Assembly: GCA_900548695.1 (NCBI GenBank) | Contig: URLC01000002.1 | Coordinates: 186,001 to 250,000, forward strand | Origin: an uncultured Mycoplasmatota bacterium | Lineage (GTDB): Bacteria > Bacillota_I > Bacilli_A > RF39 > UBA660 | Direction: 5' to 3' | Length of the DNA: 64,000 nt | In this document: positions 1 through 8,612 of the stretch, one piece after another | Position numbering within the stretch: the first letter of the stretch is position 1 | Layout of the letters: each line of letters starts with the position of its first letter | The notes under the pieces: generated by a model | The model's database searches: none | What the model was told of the DNA's origin: nothing | Seen by the model: the letters and a program-made list of their open reading frames with translations, nothing else | Made by a program: the position numbers and the translations under genes

Positions 1-443
1 CTGATGATTGTGTGTTCGGTACATATAAACATATGGGTGGAAAAATTGGTGCCGTTATCGTTTTAAAAGGTGCTAATGAAGAAGTAGCAAAAGATGTTGC
101 TATGCAAGCTGCTGCTATGAATCCTACAGCTTTAAATAGAGAAGGAGTTCCAGCTGACTTAGTTGAAAGAGAATCTCATGTTATTAAAGAGCAAGTTATG
201 GCTGAAGGAAAACCAGAAGATATTGCTGAAAAAATGGTTGTTGGTAGATTAAATAAGTTCTATAAAGAAGTATGTTTAGAAGAACAAGCATTTATTAAAG
301 ATTCTGGTCTTTCTGTTAAAGATTACGTTAAAAACAATGGTGGAGAAATTGTTTCTATGGCAAGATTCGCTGTTGGTGAAGGAATTGAGAAAAAAGAAGA
401 AAACTTCGCTGAAGAAGTTATGAGTCAAATTCAAGGAGCATAG
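1..443 (+). CDS. tsf: Elongation factor Ts, C-terminal part (5' end outside window)
   Basis: EF-Ts is the guanine-nucleotide exchange factor for EF-Tu in translation elongation. Only the C-terminal part is present; the reading frame is open from base 3 and continues upstream of the window. The pattern HMGGKIGAV followed by VAMQAAAMNP, and ERESHVIKEQ further on, is typical of the EF-Ts dimerisation domain. The tail motif VGEGIEKKEENFAEEV is the usual EF-Ts ending. The GTG at 12 is an internal valine, not a start. In Bacillota tsf is normally followed by pyrH and frr. Here three envelope-protein genes intervene and pyrH is absent. The assignment is secure. Confidence 0.95.
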   Translation, partial: DDCVFGTYKHMGGKIGAVIVLKGANEEVAKDVAMQAAAMNPTALNREGVPADLVERESHVIKEQVMAEGKPEDIAEKMVVGRLNKFYKEVCLEEQAFIKDSGLSVKDYVKNNGGEIVSMARFAVGEGIEKKEENFAEEVMSQIQGA

Positions 444-457
444 TTTTAGGAGTAATC

Positions 458-991
458 ATGAAAAAAGTAGTATGTCTATTGGTAGCTATTAGTTTAATTA
501 GTATGGTAAGTGGTTGTTCTATAAAAAAGACAAAAGATCTTACTGATGCAGAAAAGTTTGCTAATGAGTATTCTATTAGTGAAGAAAATTCATTTTTATA
601 TGCTACTATGGATGATGTTTTAGAATTAATAGAACATAAATCGGGAATTTTATTTTTAGGAAATTCTGATTGTGAATGGTCTACTTTCGGGGTAAAGGTT
701 TTGAACCAGGTTTTAAAAGAAAATAATGTAGATGAAGTTTATTATTTTAATCCAGAAGGAATTAAAGATAAAGAGAGCCAGGGCTATCAAAAGTTGGTAG
801 AGGCTTTGAAATTTGATGATAATAGTTCTTTGCCTATTGTCTATGCATTTATTGATGGTAAAATCATTGGTCAAGTAGATTATCCAATTCATGATGATTT
901 AGATGTAAGTAAAAAAAGTGAACAACAGTTAGAAGATATGTATTCCGATTTAGTTTCACAATATTTAGAAGGGTGTACTAGTGAATTCTAG
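458..991 (+). CDS. Thioredoxin-fold-like lipoprotein
   Basis: This is a 177-residue exported lipoprotein with a charged start, a hydrophobic segment and a lipobox (VSGC, Cys20), so it should be tethered to the outer face of the membrane. The mature part contains ILFLGNSDCEWST around residues 64-76. That resembles the beta-strand plus active-site loop of a thioredoxin fold, with the second Cys of CxxC replaced by Ser (CEWS). A later segment, SSLPIVYAFIDGKIIGQ, fits the cis-Pro strand of that fold. A one-cysteine centre suggests thiol binding or isomerase-like activity rather than classical oxidoreduction, but this is inference. An AGGAG ribosome site lies 7 bases before the ATG. It starts 14 bases after tsf, so it is probably co-transcribed with it. 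Confidence 0.65.
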   Translation: MKKVVCLLVAISLISMVSGCSIKKTKDLTDAEKFANEYSISEENSFLYATMDDVLELIEHKSGILFLGNSDCEWSTFGVKVLNQVLKENNVDEVYYFNPEGIKDKESQGYQKLVEALKFDDNSSLPIVYAFIDGKIIGQVDYPIHDDLDVSKKSEQQLEDMYSDLVSQYLEGCTSEF

Positions 992-1022
992 GCATTCTTT
1001 TCTTATATAAGGGGGAGTGAAC

Positions 1023-1583
1023 ATGAAAAAAATAAATAAATTTGTTTTATATCCAGTGACTACTTGTTTATTAGCAACTTCTCTTACAGCTTGTTCTAAT
1101 GATAAAGGCAATCATGGAATCATAGTTAGTGATATGAAAGTGCCGACAGATGAGGCGTTAAGTGATTTGTTAAGTAGCGAGTATGATGTTTTTGTTAGTG
1201 ATGAAGCTGCTGAGTTTTTAGATGAAGAAATTTTTTTGGATCCGATGAGCGAAGTATATGAAAAGCAAGTTTTAGCTAGTGCGTCTAATTATTTAGCTTG
1301 TCGAATAAAAGAAGATAATCCAGAATATGCCAAAGATAATGTAAATATTTCTCATGATCGAGATAGTGATTTTGTAATAACTATGGGTGATAATACTTAT
1401 CAGTTGGATAGTATTTTAGAAGAGTATGTTTCTAATGTATTTTCCTTAGAGGAAGCTATTTCAAGTGATGAAAGTTCAAAAGGTAATATGGAAGCGGTTC
1501 GTCATAGTATGATGAATCTTGCGGTTAATGAGATAGAGGTAACATCATCTATTGTTGGTAGTAAAAAAATATATGTAAAGTAA
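1023..1583 (+). CDS. Uncharacterised lipoprotein
   Basis: This 186-residue protein has a clear type II signal peptide with lipobox LTAC (Cys24 from the ATG at 1023), so it is predicted to be a surface lipoprotein. The ATG at 1023 is preferred over the in-frame GTG at 1017 because the GGGGGA ribosome site at 1011-1016 abuts the GTG. The mature chain is acidic, with no enzyme motif that I recognise. It lies between another lipoprotein and a single-pass membrane protein, forming a small envelope group inside the translation cluster. A terminator-like hairpin follows directly. Function unknown. Confidence 0.7.
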   Translation: MKKINKFVLYPVTTCLLATSLTACSNDKGNHGIIVSDMKVPTDEALSDLLSSEYDVFVSDEAAEFLDEEIFLDPMSEVYEKQVLASASNYLACRIKEDNPEYAKDNVNISHDRDSDFVITMGDNTYQLDSILEEYVSNVFSLEEAISSDESSKGNMEAVRHSMMNLAVNEIEVTSSIVGSKKIYVK

Positions 1584-1620
1584 AAGAAATAAAAGTAAAA
1601 ATTTATTTTATTTCTTTTTT
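1584..1620 (+). terminator. Rho-independent terminator after the lipoprotein pair
   Basis: AGAAATAAA pairs with TTTATTTCT across an A/T-rich loop and is followed by a run of T. It probably ends the tsf-lipoprotein transcript. Confidence 0.6.
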
Positions 1621-1656
1621 TATTGTGTTAGTCTTATGTTAAGGAGAGTGATAAAT

Positions 1657-2436
1657 ATGCAGGATAGCAGTGTTAAAAAAAGTCATACTGGACTAATTGT
1701 AGTGGTTATGTTAATGATTGGTTTTTTTATTGGGGGTGCTGGAAGTTATTATTATTTTGAAGTGATGAATAAAAATAATGATAGTGCAGTAGAAAAAGAG
1801 AAGGTAGTAGAAAAGGTAGAGAAAAGAGACATTTCTAAAGATAGTGTTTACGTTAAAGAGTTAATTGATAGTTATGATGTGTCATATATTAGTAATGCTG
1901 AAGTTTATGATAAATTATATTTAAAGGAAAAAACAACACCTTTAGATTTAGATGAAGAATACTTAAGAGGCTGTGTCATGAAAAAGTCTAATCATAGCTT
2001 GAATCAATACCTTGATGTTGATGGGGTAGAATATCAAAATAATGTAAAAAAATTATTTGGTAATCAAGTGACTCTTGATAATAAGTCTTATGAGATTGCT
2101 AGTGGATGTACTAAATATAGTTATGAAAATGGTAGATATAGTCTTGTTCCTGTTTTGGGTGGATGTGGCGGAACATCTGCATCTAAAATGGAAAGAGTAA
2201 TTACTAAAGCGACAAAATATGCTTCTAAATTAGAAGTAGAAGTAGCTGTTGCGATAGTAGATGGTGGAAGTAATAAAGTTTATACGGGTATTAATAAAGA
2301 TGAGGTAGTAGGAGTTAGTGCAGATACTTTTAATATTCAGGGTAATATTGATAAATTGGCTAAGTATAAATATACATTTAATTATGATGATGAAAATGAT
2401 GGTTATTATTTCTATTCTATAGAGTTAGTAAAGTAG
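1657..2436 (+). CDS. Single-pass membrane protein with extracellular domain, unknown
   Basis: The ATG at 1657 is chosen because AAGGAGAG (1641-1648) lies 8 bases upstream; the in-frame ATG at 1636 has no such site. The 259-residue product has a short basic cytoplasmic end, one membrane helix at about residues 12-33 ending in Gly-rich sequence, and an extracellular portion of roughly 220 residues. A segment with Lys/Glu/Val-rich repeats follows the helix and looks like a spacer. The rest contains scattered Cys (GCVMKK, GCTKYS, GGCGGT) that could form disulfides outside the cell. I recognise no family. It is the third envelope gene between tsf and frr. Confidence 0.65.
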   Translation: MQDSSVKKSHTGLIVVVMLMIGFFIGGAGSYYYFEVMNKNNDSAVEKEKVVEKVEKRDISKDSVYVKELIDSYDVSYISNAEVYDKLYLKEKTTPLDLDEEYLRGCVMKKSNHSLNQYLDVDGVEYQNNVKKLFGNQVTLDNKSYEIASGCTKYSYENGRYSLVPVLGGCGGTSASKMERVITKATKYASKLEVEVAVAIVDGGSNKVYTGINKDEVVGVSADTFNIQGNIDKLAKYKYTFNYDDENDGYYFYSIELVK

Positions 2437-2457
2437 ATATATTTCTACTTTTTCTTT
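2428..2457 (+). terminator. Terminator overlapping the end of the 1657-2436 gene
   Basis: AAAGTAG, an 8-base loop and CTACTTT are followed by TTC and Ts. The left arm overlaps the stop codon. Confidence 0.55.
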
Positions 2458-2507
2458 ATTTTCAAGATACTTTATATTATAATATTAGTGAGGAGAGATG
2501 AATTTAG

Positions 2508-3056
2508 ATGGATAGTAATGAGATTATCAAATTAACAAAAGAAAGCATGGAAGGAACTCTTAAGAATTTAGAAAAGCGTTTTTCAACAGTGCGTGCGGGA
2601 AGAGCCAATCCAAGTAGTTTAGATGGAGTTGTTGCTGAATACTATGGTAGTATGACTCCTTTAAAACAATTGGCAACAATTTCTGTTCCGGAAGCAACAC
2701 AATTATTAATTAAACCGTTTGATCGTAGTTGTTTAGGAGCGATAGAGAAAGCTATACTAGCTGCTAATTTAGGGTATAATCCTAGTAATGATGGAGAAAC
2801 AATTCGTATTGTTATTCCTGCTTTGACAGAAGATAGACGTAAAGAGTTAACTAAGCAAGTAAAAGCGATTGCAGAAGATGCGAAAGTTTCAGTTCGTAAT
2901 AATAGACGTGAAGCTTTAGAAATGGTTGAAGCAGAAGAGTTTCCAGAAGATATAGAAAAATCTATGGAAAAAGAAATTCAAGAGCTAGTTAATCTTTATA
3001 ATAAAAAGATTGAAGAAATGCTAAAAGTAAAAGAAGAAGAATTAATGACAATTTAG
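2508..3056 (+). CDS. frr: Ribosome recycling factor
   Basis: RRF acts with EF-G to split the post-termination ribosome complex. The 182-residue length is close to the usual 185. The N-terminal stretch with FSTVRAGRANPS and the following YYGSMTPLKQLATIS are hallmark RRF sequences; RKELTKQVK and VRNNRREA lie in the C-terminal helical domain. A GAGGAGAG ribosome site precedes the ATG. frr usually follows pyrH; here it has its own weak TATAAT at 2478-2483 after a terminator. The assignment is secure. Confidence 0.97.
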   Translation: MDSNEIIKLTKESMEGTLKNLEKRFSTVRAGRANPSSLDGVVAEYYGSMTPLKQLATISVPEATQLLIKPFDRSCLGAIEKAILAANLGYNPSNDGETIRIVIPALTEDRRKELTKQVKAIAEDAKVSVRNNRREALEMVEAEEFPEDIEKSMEKEIQELVNLYNKKIEEMLKVKEEELMTI

Positions 3057-3100
3057 TTCTTTTTTTATCATTAAAAAATATTTGTGTTTTTTAATTCTTA

Positions 3101-3109
3101 TGGTATAAT
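3101..3109 (+). promoter_or_regulatory. Extended -10 promoter of pheST leader
   Basis: TGG followed by TATAAT (3104-3109) forms an extended -10 element, with a TTGTGT-like -35 about 16 bases upstream. It sits just before the T-box leader. Confidence 0.55.
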
Positions 3110-3114
3110 AGCAA

Positions 3115-3322
3115 TATCGATGTTGATTAAGAAGTAGTAGTAAATGATTCTTTTTTAGAGAGTCTGTGGTAGGTGAAAACAGATAAAGATAGTTTATGAA
3201 TTCGTCTTAGGAGTTCTTATTAAAAGTAAGCGTTTACTCGCGTTAAGAGCATAAAGTGTATAGTAATAACTATAAATTAAGGTGGTACCGCGAAGTTTCG
3301 TCCTTATGTTTATAGTTCTTTT
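3115..3322 (+). promoter_or_regulatory. T-box leader of pheST, specifier TTC (Phe)
   Basis: T-box leaders sense the charging state of a tRNA and permit read-through when it is uncharged. The conserved T-box core AAGGTGGTACCGCG is at 3279-3292, followed by TTTCGTCCTT. The upstream AGAGAGT and GGTGAAAA elements match stem I. Lined up with the other T-boxes in this window, the specifier position reads TTC (3201-3203), a Phe codon, agreeing with pheS and pheT downstream. A T run at 3320-3327 after the core fits the attenuator. Confidence 0.85.
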
Positions 3323-3343
3323 TTTTTGAAAGGAGAGAGGTTT

Positions 3344-4384
3344 ATGAAGATAGAAGATGTGAAAATTCAAATAGAACAAGATTTAGAAAATGTGCGAGAT
3401 TTAAAAGTTTTGAATGATTTGAGAGTCAAGTATTTGGGAAAAAAAGGGCTTATTACAGAACTTAATAGTGAAATAAGAAATATTCCTAATGAGGAAAAGA
3501 AAGAATTTGGGCAGAGAGTTAATAATCTTCGTACTTTGTTCCAAGAGGGATATGATAAGATTAAAGTAAAGTTTGAAGAAGAGGAATTAAATAAGAAGTT
3601 AGATAGTGAGGCTATCGATATTAGTTTACCTAGTACTAAAGTTAATGTGGGTGCTCCTAATATTTTAGAGAAATTGATTGAAGAAGTAGAAGAAGTATTT
3701 ATGTCTATGGGATATGATGTTGTTGATGGTCCTGAGATTGAAGAAGATAAGTATAATTTTGAAATGCTAAATATTCCAAAAGGTCATCCAGCTCGTGATG
3801 CACAAGATACGTTTTATCTTGAGGGTGAAGAGATTTTACTTCGCAGTCAAACATCTCCTGTACAAGTTCGTACAATGTTAAAGGGAAAAGGTAAGGAAGC
3901 TATTAGAGTAATTTGTCCTGGTAAAACATATCGTCGTGATGATGATGATGCTACACATTCACATCAATTTATGCAAATTGAAGGGTTACTTGTTGATAAG
4001 GATATTTCATTATCTGATTTAAAAGGAACTATCGATATTATTGTTAAAAAATTATTTGGAGAAGATATAGAAACACGTTTTAGACCAAGTTATTATCAAT
4101 TTACAGAGCCTTCTGTAGAGGTTGATATTAGTTGTTTTAACTGTAAAGGTAAGGGATGTAATATATGTAAAAATACTGGATGGATTACCATTGCCGGAGC
4201 TGGAGTTGTTCATCCTAATGTCTTACGTATGAGTGGATATGATCCGGAAGTTTGGAGTGGTTTTGCATTCGGTTTTGGAGCTGAGCGTATGGCTATGTTA
4301 AAATATGATATTAATGATTTAAGAGTATTTTATAATACTGATTTAAGAGAAGCTCGTGTATTTGATAGAAAGGAGGTTTTATAA
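3344..4384 (+). CDS. pheS: Phenylalanyl-tRNA synthetase alpha subunit
   Basis: This is the catalytic subunit of the class II alpha2-beta2 PheRS, which charges tRNA-Phe. It has 346 residues, starting at ATG 3344 behind AGGAGAGAGG. The N-terminal coiled-coil region is followed by the catalytic core. Motif 2 is seen in CPGKTYRRDDDDATHSHQF and motif 3 in FAFGFGAERMAMLKYD. A CFNCKGKGCNICK stretch near residue 270 is a bacterial PheS variation with four cysteines that could bind zinc. It is controlled by the upstream T-box and is nearly fused to pheT: the pheS stop (4382-4384) lies one base before the pheT start. Confidence 0.97.
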   Translation: MKIEDVKIQIEQDLENVRDLKVLNDLRVKYLGKKGLITELNSEIRNIPNEEKKEFGQRVNNLRTLFQEGYDKIKVKFEEEELNKKLDSEAIDISLPSTKVNVGAPNILEKLIEEVEEVFMSMGYDVVDGPEIEEDKYNFEMLNIPKGHPARDAQDTFYLEGEEILLRSQTSPVQVRTMLKGKGKEAIRVICPGKTYRRDDDDATHSHQFMQIEGLLVDKDISLSDLKGTIDIIVKKLFGEDIETRFRPSYYQFTEPSVEVDISCFNCKGKGCNICKNTGWITIAGAGVVHPNVLRMSGYDPEVWSGFAFGFGAERMAMLKYDINDLRVFYNTDLREARVFDRKEVL

Positions 4385-4385
4385 G

Positions 4386-6761
4386 ATGATTAGCTTAGAA
4401 TGGGTAAAGGAGTATATTGATATTAGTGATCAAGATTTAGAAAAGTTAGCTGTAAAAATAACAGAAGCTGGTATTAATGTTGAAAAGGTTATTACTAATC
4501 ATATTGATCATTTAGTTATTGGTAAAGTAGTTAGTTGTGCCCTTCATCCTGATAGTGATCATTTACATTTATGTCAAGTTGATGTAGGTAGGGAAGAGTT
4601 ACAACAAATTGTTTGTGGAGCTTCTAATGTTCGTGAAGGATTAAAGGTAATCGTTGCTTTACCAGGAGCGGTTTTACCTGGAAACTTTCAAATTAAAACT
4701 AGTAAGATTCGTGGAGTAGAATCTAATGGAATGATTTGTGCACTATACGAACTTGGTCTTGAAGAGAAAACGGATGAAGCTTATCAACGTGGTATTGAAG
4801 AGTTGAATAATGATGCTCCTATTGGTAAAGATCCGCTTGTTTATTTAGGACTTGATGCTACTTTATATGAACTAGATATTCATAAGCATCGTAATAATGA
4901 TTGTTATTCCCATATTGGATTTGCCTATGAAATTGCAGCTATTTTAAATCGTAAGGTCACATTGCCAGATTGTTCCTATCAAGAGGTGGTTAACGATTCT
5001 ATAAATAATCATTTTTCATTAGAAGTTCAAACTGATAAGTGTCCTTATTATTTAGCAAAAATGGTTACTGATGTTAAAGTAGGAGAATCTCCTGATTTTA
5101 TTCAAAGAAGATTAATTGCCGCTGGAATGAGACCTATTAATAATGTGGTTGATATTTCCAATTATGTTATGTTAGAGTTTGGGCAGCCACTTCATTTCTT
5201 TGATAAAGATAACTTAGGAGGCCATGTATTAGTAAGAGATGCTATTTGTGGTGAAGAAGTAGTTACTTTGGATGGTAAAAAAAGAGTTTTAACTGGTAGT
5301 GATATTGTTATTACTGATGGCAAAAAGCCTGTTTGTGTTGCTGGAATTATGGGTGGAGAAGATACTGAAGTTACAGAAGATACTACAAATATTTTAATTG
5401 AGAGTGCTATTTTTGATGCAGTTAGTATTCGTTATACAGCATCGCGTTTGGCTCTTAGGAGTGAAGCAAGTATTCGATATGGTAAAGGACTAAATTATGA
5501 ATATACGATGATGGCTATCAATCGGGCTTGTCATTTACTTGAAAAATATGCGGGAGCTAAGGTACTTAATGGTATAGTTAGTCATGATGTAGTTGATAAA
5601 AGTGAGAAAGTTGTAAAATTTTATCCTGAACAAGTTGATAAGATGTTGGGAATTCGTATTACAGAAGATGACATGAAATATGAACTTGAAAGACTTGATT
5701 TTCCATACACTATTCATGAAGGAATGTTTACGGTTACTATTCCTAGGAGAAGACTTGATATTGATCCTAATGTTAATGATATTGCAGAAGAAATTGGTCG
5801 ACTTTATGGATATCAAAAATTAGTTTCAACATTACCTAAAGTTCCTATTCGCCGTGGACAATATATTGGAGATGTTAAGTATAGAAAAGAAGTGTCTAAA
5901 CGACTTCGTACATTAGGTTTTAATGAGGTTAAAACATATACTTTAGTATCACCAGAAATGAGTAAAATGTTTGATTATGAACAAAAAGAAAATGCTGTTT
6001 TACCAAATCCAATGAGTATTGATAAGAGTATTGTTCGTACAACTTTACTTCCATCATTATTACAAGTTTACCAATATAATAAAGCTCGTAAGGTAGAAAA
6101 TATTTATCTTTATGAAGTTTCTAAAACTTATAATAAAGAGTATCAAGAAGAAAGTAAAATTGCATTTTTAATGCAAGGAGAATATGTTCTTAATTCTTGG
6201 CAAGGCTCTAAGAGGTGTGATTTTTACTTAATGAAAGGCTTTGTGGAAGATGTTTTATGTTATTTTGGTTTTAAAGGTCGCTATCAATTTGTAGTAGGGA
6301 AAGTTGAGGATTTACATCCTGGAATTTCTGCACATATTTTATTAGATAATATACCAGTTGGTATTTTAGGACGAGTACATCCAAAAATTTGTAAAGATGA
6401 AGTTTATGTTGCTGAAATTTCGTTACAGGCATTAATGCAAAAAGTAAAACCTTTAAAATATAAAGAGGCTTCTAAATATCCAGCTATTACGAAGGATTTG
6501 GCTTTTGTAGTACCAAAAATGATGCCTTCTTCAGAGATTGAGGCAACTATAAAAAAAGCTGGAGGTAGGCTATTACAGGCTATTGAAGTTTTTGATGTAT
6601 ATGAAGGAGAACATGTGGAATTAGGTAAGAAGTCTATTGCCTATAATTTAACATTTATGAATCGTGAGAGAACACTTACTGATGATGAAGTTATGCAAGT
6701 ATTTAATCAAATTATTGATAGGGTAGTTGCAACTCATGATGTACAGTTACGTGATAAGTAA
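4386..6761 (+). CDS. pheT: Phenylalanyl-tRNA synthetase beta subunit
   Basis: PheT binds tRNA-Phe and provides the editing domain of PheRS. The ATG at 4386 is chosen because AAGGAGG (4371-4377) lies 8 bases upstream. The 791-residue order is: an EMAP-type tRNA-binding fold near the N-terminus (IGKVVSCALHPDSDHLH), B3/B4 editing region (MRPINNVVDISNYVM), B5 (RRRLDIDPNVNDIAEEIGR), a catalytic-like core, and a C-terminal anticodon-binding domain (KYPAITKDLAFVV). The length is normal for Bacillota. It is co-transcribed with pheS and ends in a strong bidirectional terminator. Confidence 0.97.
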   Translation: MISLEWVKEYIDISDQDLEKLAVKITEAGINVEKVITNHIDHLVIGKVVSCALHPDSDHLHLCQVDVGREELQQIVCGASNVREGLKVIVALPGAVLPGNFQIKTSKIRGVESNGMICALYELGLEEKTDEAYQRGIEELNNDAPIGKDPLVYLGLDATLYELDIHKHRNNDCYSHIGFAYEIAAILNRKVTLPDCSYQEVVNDSINNHFSLEVQTDKCPYYLAKMVTDVKVGESPDFIQRRLIAAGMRPINNVVDISNYVMLEFGQPLHFFDKDNLGGHVLVRDAICGEEVVTLDGKKRVLTGSDIVITDGKKPVCVAGIMGGEDTEVTEDTTNILIESAIFDAVSIRYTASRLALRSEASIRYGKGLNYEYTMMAINRACHLLEKYAGAKVLNGIVSHDVVDKSEKVVKFYPEQVDKMLGIRITEDDMKYELERLDFPYTIHEGMFTVTIPRRRLDIDPNVNDIAEEIGRLYGYQKLVSTLPKVPIRRGQYIGDVKYRKEVSKRLRTLGFNEVKTYTLVSPEMSKMFDYEQKENAVLPNPMSIDKSIVRTTLLPSLLQVYQYNKARKVENIYLYEVSKTYNKEYQEESKIAFLMQGEYVLNSWQGSKRCDFYLMKGFVEDVLCYFGFKGRYQFVVGKVEDLHPGISAHILLDNIPVGILGRVHPKICKDEVYVAEISLQALMQKVKPLKYKEASKYPAITKDLAFVVPKMMPSSEIEATIKKAGGRLLQAIEVFDVYEGEHVELGKKSIAYNLTFMNRERTLTDDEVMQVFNQIIDRVVATHDVQLRDK

Positions 6762-6804
6762 CTGAAATTTAAGGAAAATTATTAAATTTTTCCTTTTTAC
6801 AATA

Positions 6805-6832
6805 AAAAACTGAATTATGATTCAGTTTTTTT
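6805..6832. terminator. Bidirectional terminator between pheT and the DUF192-like gene
   Basis: ACTGAAT (6809-6815), loop TATG and ATTCAGT (6820-6826) have A residues before and T residues after, so it can stop transcription from both sides. Confidence 0.8.
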
Positions 6833-7162
6833 CTTTTCTTGATTGATTATTTTTAATTTAGTATTTATTTTAAGATTTTTTACGGTATTTAATGGTAGAA
6901 AGTAGACATTATAAACCTTTCTTTTAGGCCAGATATATTTTTCAGTTTTCATATTTTCATATAAATATAAAATATTGTCTTCTTTATCGGTTAAAACAAT
7001 ATCTATTTTTTGACATAAAAAGTTAGTAGTTACAAATTTTTTTTTAGAAAATTTAAGACCATAGTCGATTGGTTCTAGAATAAATTTTAAGCCTTTAAAA
7101 CGATTCCAAAAGCCTTTTAATTCAATTATTTTTATTTTTTTTCTGTTTATTTGTAAATACAT
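6815..7162 (-). CDS. DUF192-like small protein
   Basis: A 115-residue protein on the - strand with an AAGAGGGAT ribosome site. GFWNRFKGLKF near the N-terminus resembles the DUF192 signature (FxxRxxGLMF), and the middle part, CQKIDIVLTDKEDNILYLYENMK, fits the family's strand IDVVFLDKDG with the usual Cys before it. The family is widespread and of unknown function; members are often small and partly exported, but no signal peptide is visible here. The 3' end reaches into the shared terminator. The family call rests on motif resemblance only. Confidence 0.65.
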   Translation of the reverse strand: MYLQINRKKIKIIELKGFWNRFKGLKFILEPIDYGLKFSKKKFVTTNFLCQKIDIVLTDKEDNILYLYENMKTEKYIWPKRKVYNVYFLPLNTVKNLKINTKLKIINQEKKKTES

Positions 7163-7204
7163 ATTTATCCCTCTTTCTTTTATATTTTATCATTTTTTCC
7201 AACA

Positions 7205-7233
7205 TTTACAAAGTATTTTAAATATGATATTAT
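7205..7233 (+). promoter_or_regulatory. Promoter of yebC
   Basis: TTTACA (7205-7210), a 17-base spacer and TATTAT (7228-7233), with TGA just before the -10. Confidence 0.6.
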
Positions 7234-7257
7234 ATATAAGGAAATGGAGGTAATTAT

Positions 7258-7980
7258 ATGAGTGGACATTCTAAGTGGGCAACGATTCATCGTAAAAAGG
7301 GATTAATCGATGCTGCTCGTGGAAAAGTGTTTCAAAAACTAGCTAAAGAAATTATGGTAGCAGCAAAAGGTGGTAGTCCTGATCCTGATCAAAATGCAGC
7401 ATTAAGATTAGCCGTTGATAAGGCTAAAGCTCAAAATATGCCAAAGGATAATATTATGAAGGCAATTGAGAAGGCAACTGGATCTGGTGATGCTGATAAT
7501 TATGAAAGCGTTAGATATGAAGGATATGGACATGGTGGAGTTGCTTTTATGGTGGATTGTTTAACTGATAATCGTAATAGAACAGCCTCACAAGTTCGTA
7601 GTGCATTTACAAAAGCAGGAGGAAATTTAGGGACAGATGGTTCTGTCAGTTATATGTTTGTTCGTCGTGGTTCTATTGTTATTCCTGCAGACTATGATGA
7701 AGATACTATGATGATGGTAGCATTAGATGCTGGCGCAGAAGACTTTCAGAAAGATGCTGATCATTATTTAATTACTACTGATACTGAAAGTTTTGCTGGT
7801 GTAAAGAAAGCTTTGGAAGAAGCTGATGTTAAAGAATTTTTAGAGTGTGAATTAACTTATATTCCCAATATGGAAGTGGAGTTAGATGAAGAAGGTCAAG
7901 AAAAAGTACATAAGTTAGTGGATACGCTTGAAGATTTAGATGATGTGCAAGATGTTTACTATAATTTAAAAGAAGACTAA
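7258..7980 (+). CDS. yebC: YebC/TACO1-family protein
   Basis: The start MSGHSKWATIHRKKG and the following ARGKVFQKLAKEI are diagnostic of the YebC/TACO1 family; the 240-residue length is typical. Members bind ribosomes or DNA; family work links them to relief of ribosome stalling and to transcriptional regulation. YEGYGHGGVAFMV and TDNRNRTASQVR lie in the central domain. GGAGG precedes the ATG. yebC is classically next to ruvC/ruvA, and ruvA and ruvB follow here with one small gene between. The specific role in this organism is unknown. Confidence 0.95.
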   Translation: MSGHSKWATIHRKKGLIDAARGKVFQKLAKEIMVAAKGGSPDPDQNAALRLAVDKAKAQNMPKDNIMKAIEKATGSGDADNYESVRYEGYGHGGVAFMVDCLTDNRNRTASQVRSAFTKAGGNLGTDGSVSYMFVRRGSIVIPADYDEDTMMMVALDAGAEDFQKDADHYLITTDTESFAGVKKALEEADVKEFLECELTYIPNMEVELDEEGQEKVHKLVDTLEDLDDVQDVYYNLKED

Positions 7981-7994
7981 TTTGGAGAATAGCT

Positions 7995-8522
7995 ATGGAT
8001 AAAGTGGAACAGTTAAAAAAGATAAATACGGAATTAAAAATATATATTAATGAATCTTCTTTTATTTCTAATTCTTGTCGAAATAAAATTATTCGTCTTT
8101 TAGGTAATAAATTTAAGATTAATTTACCAATAGAAAATTTTAAGAATGTTGACTTAACATTGTTAGAAGATGGTAGTATTATCATGAGAGATGAAGTTTA
8201 TAAACAAGAAGAGAATCTTTCTTATGAAGAAGTTTTAGAAAGATATAGAGAGTTTCAAGAAGAAGCTGATAGTTTATTAAAGAGAAAAAGTAAAAATACT
8301 TTTATGGAAAATGATAAAAATAATATTATTAATCTATTTATTGTTTTACTTATTTCTGGTGTTTTTGTTGCGCTCGTTATTTATACAGTCAAATCTTTTT
8401 TTAGGGGAGACTTTATTCAATGTATTTGGTTATTTTTCTTTTTAACTACTTGGCTTTTGCCAAGTATAAGAGATCGTTTTAGTCAGGCTTTTCATTATAT
8501 TAAAAGGAAGCTAAAAAGATAA
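7995..8522 (+). CDS. Small membrane protein, unknown
   Basis: A 175-residue protein starting 14 bases after yebC and probably co-transcribed with it. The first ~110 residues are charged and mostly helical with no recognisable motif. Two hydrophobic segments follow, NLFIVLLISGVFVALVIYTV and CIWLFFFLTTWLLPS, and the protein ends in a basic tail (YIKRKLKR). This fits a cytoplasmic N-terminal domain anchored by two C-terminal helices. No family recognised. A perfect hairpin terminator follows. Confidence 0.6.
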   Translation: MDKVEQLKKINTELKIYINESSFISNSCRNKIIRLLGNKFKINLPIENFKNVDLTLLEDGSIIMRDEVYKQEENLSYEEVLERYREFQEEADSLLKRKSKNTFMENDKNNIINLFIVLLISGVFVALVIYTVKSFFRGDFIQCIWLFFFLTTWLLPSIRDRFSQAFHYIKRKLKR

Positions 8523-8525
8523 TAT

Positions 8526-8554
8526 ACAGTAACTCATTTTAGTTACTGTTTTAT
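8526..8554 (+). terminator. Terminator before ruvA
   Basis: ACAGTAACT (8526-8534) pairs perfectly with AGTTACTGT (8541-8549), followed by TTTTATT. Confidence 0.75.
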
Positions 8555-8563
8555 TATGTTCGA

Positions 8564-8592
8564 TTGATACTTTTTTACTTTTGTTATATAAT
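8564..8592 (+). promoter_or_regulatory. Promoter of ruvA
   Basis: TTGATA (8564-8569), a 17-base spacer and TATAAT (8587-8592), 20 bases before the ruvA start. Confidence 0.75.
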
Positions 8593-8612
8593 TTTTTTGG
8601 GAGTTGAAGAAG

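Noticed and set aside
5535..5816. - strand ORF inside pheT
   Set aside because: Antisense shadow of conserved PheT sequence, with no start signals.
7829..8185. - strand ORF across yebC and its neighbour
   Set aside because: Antisense to two genes on the + strand and lacking start signals.
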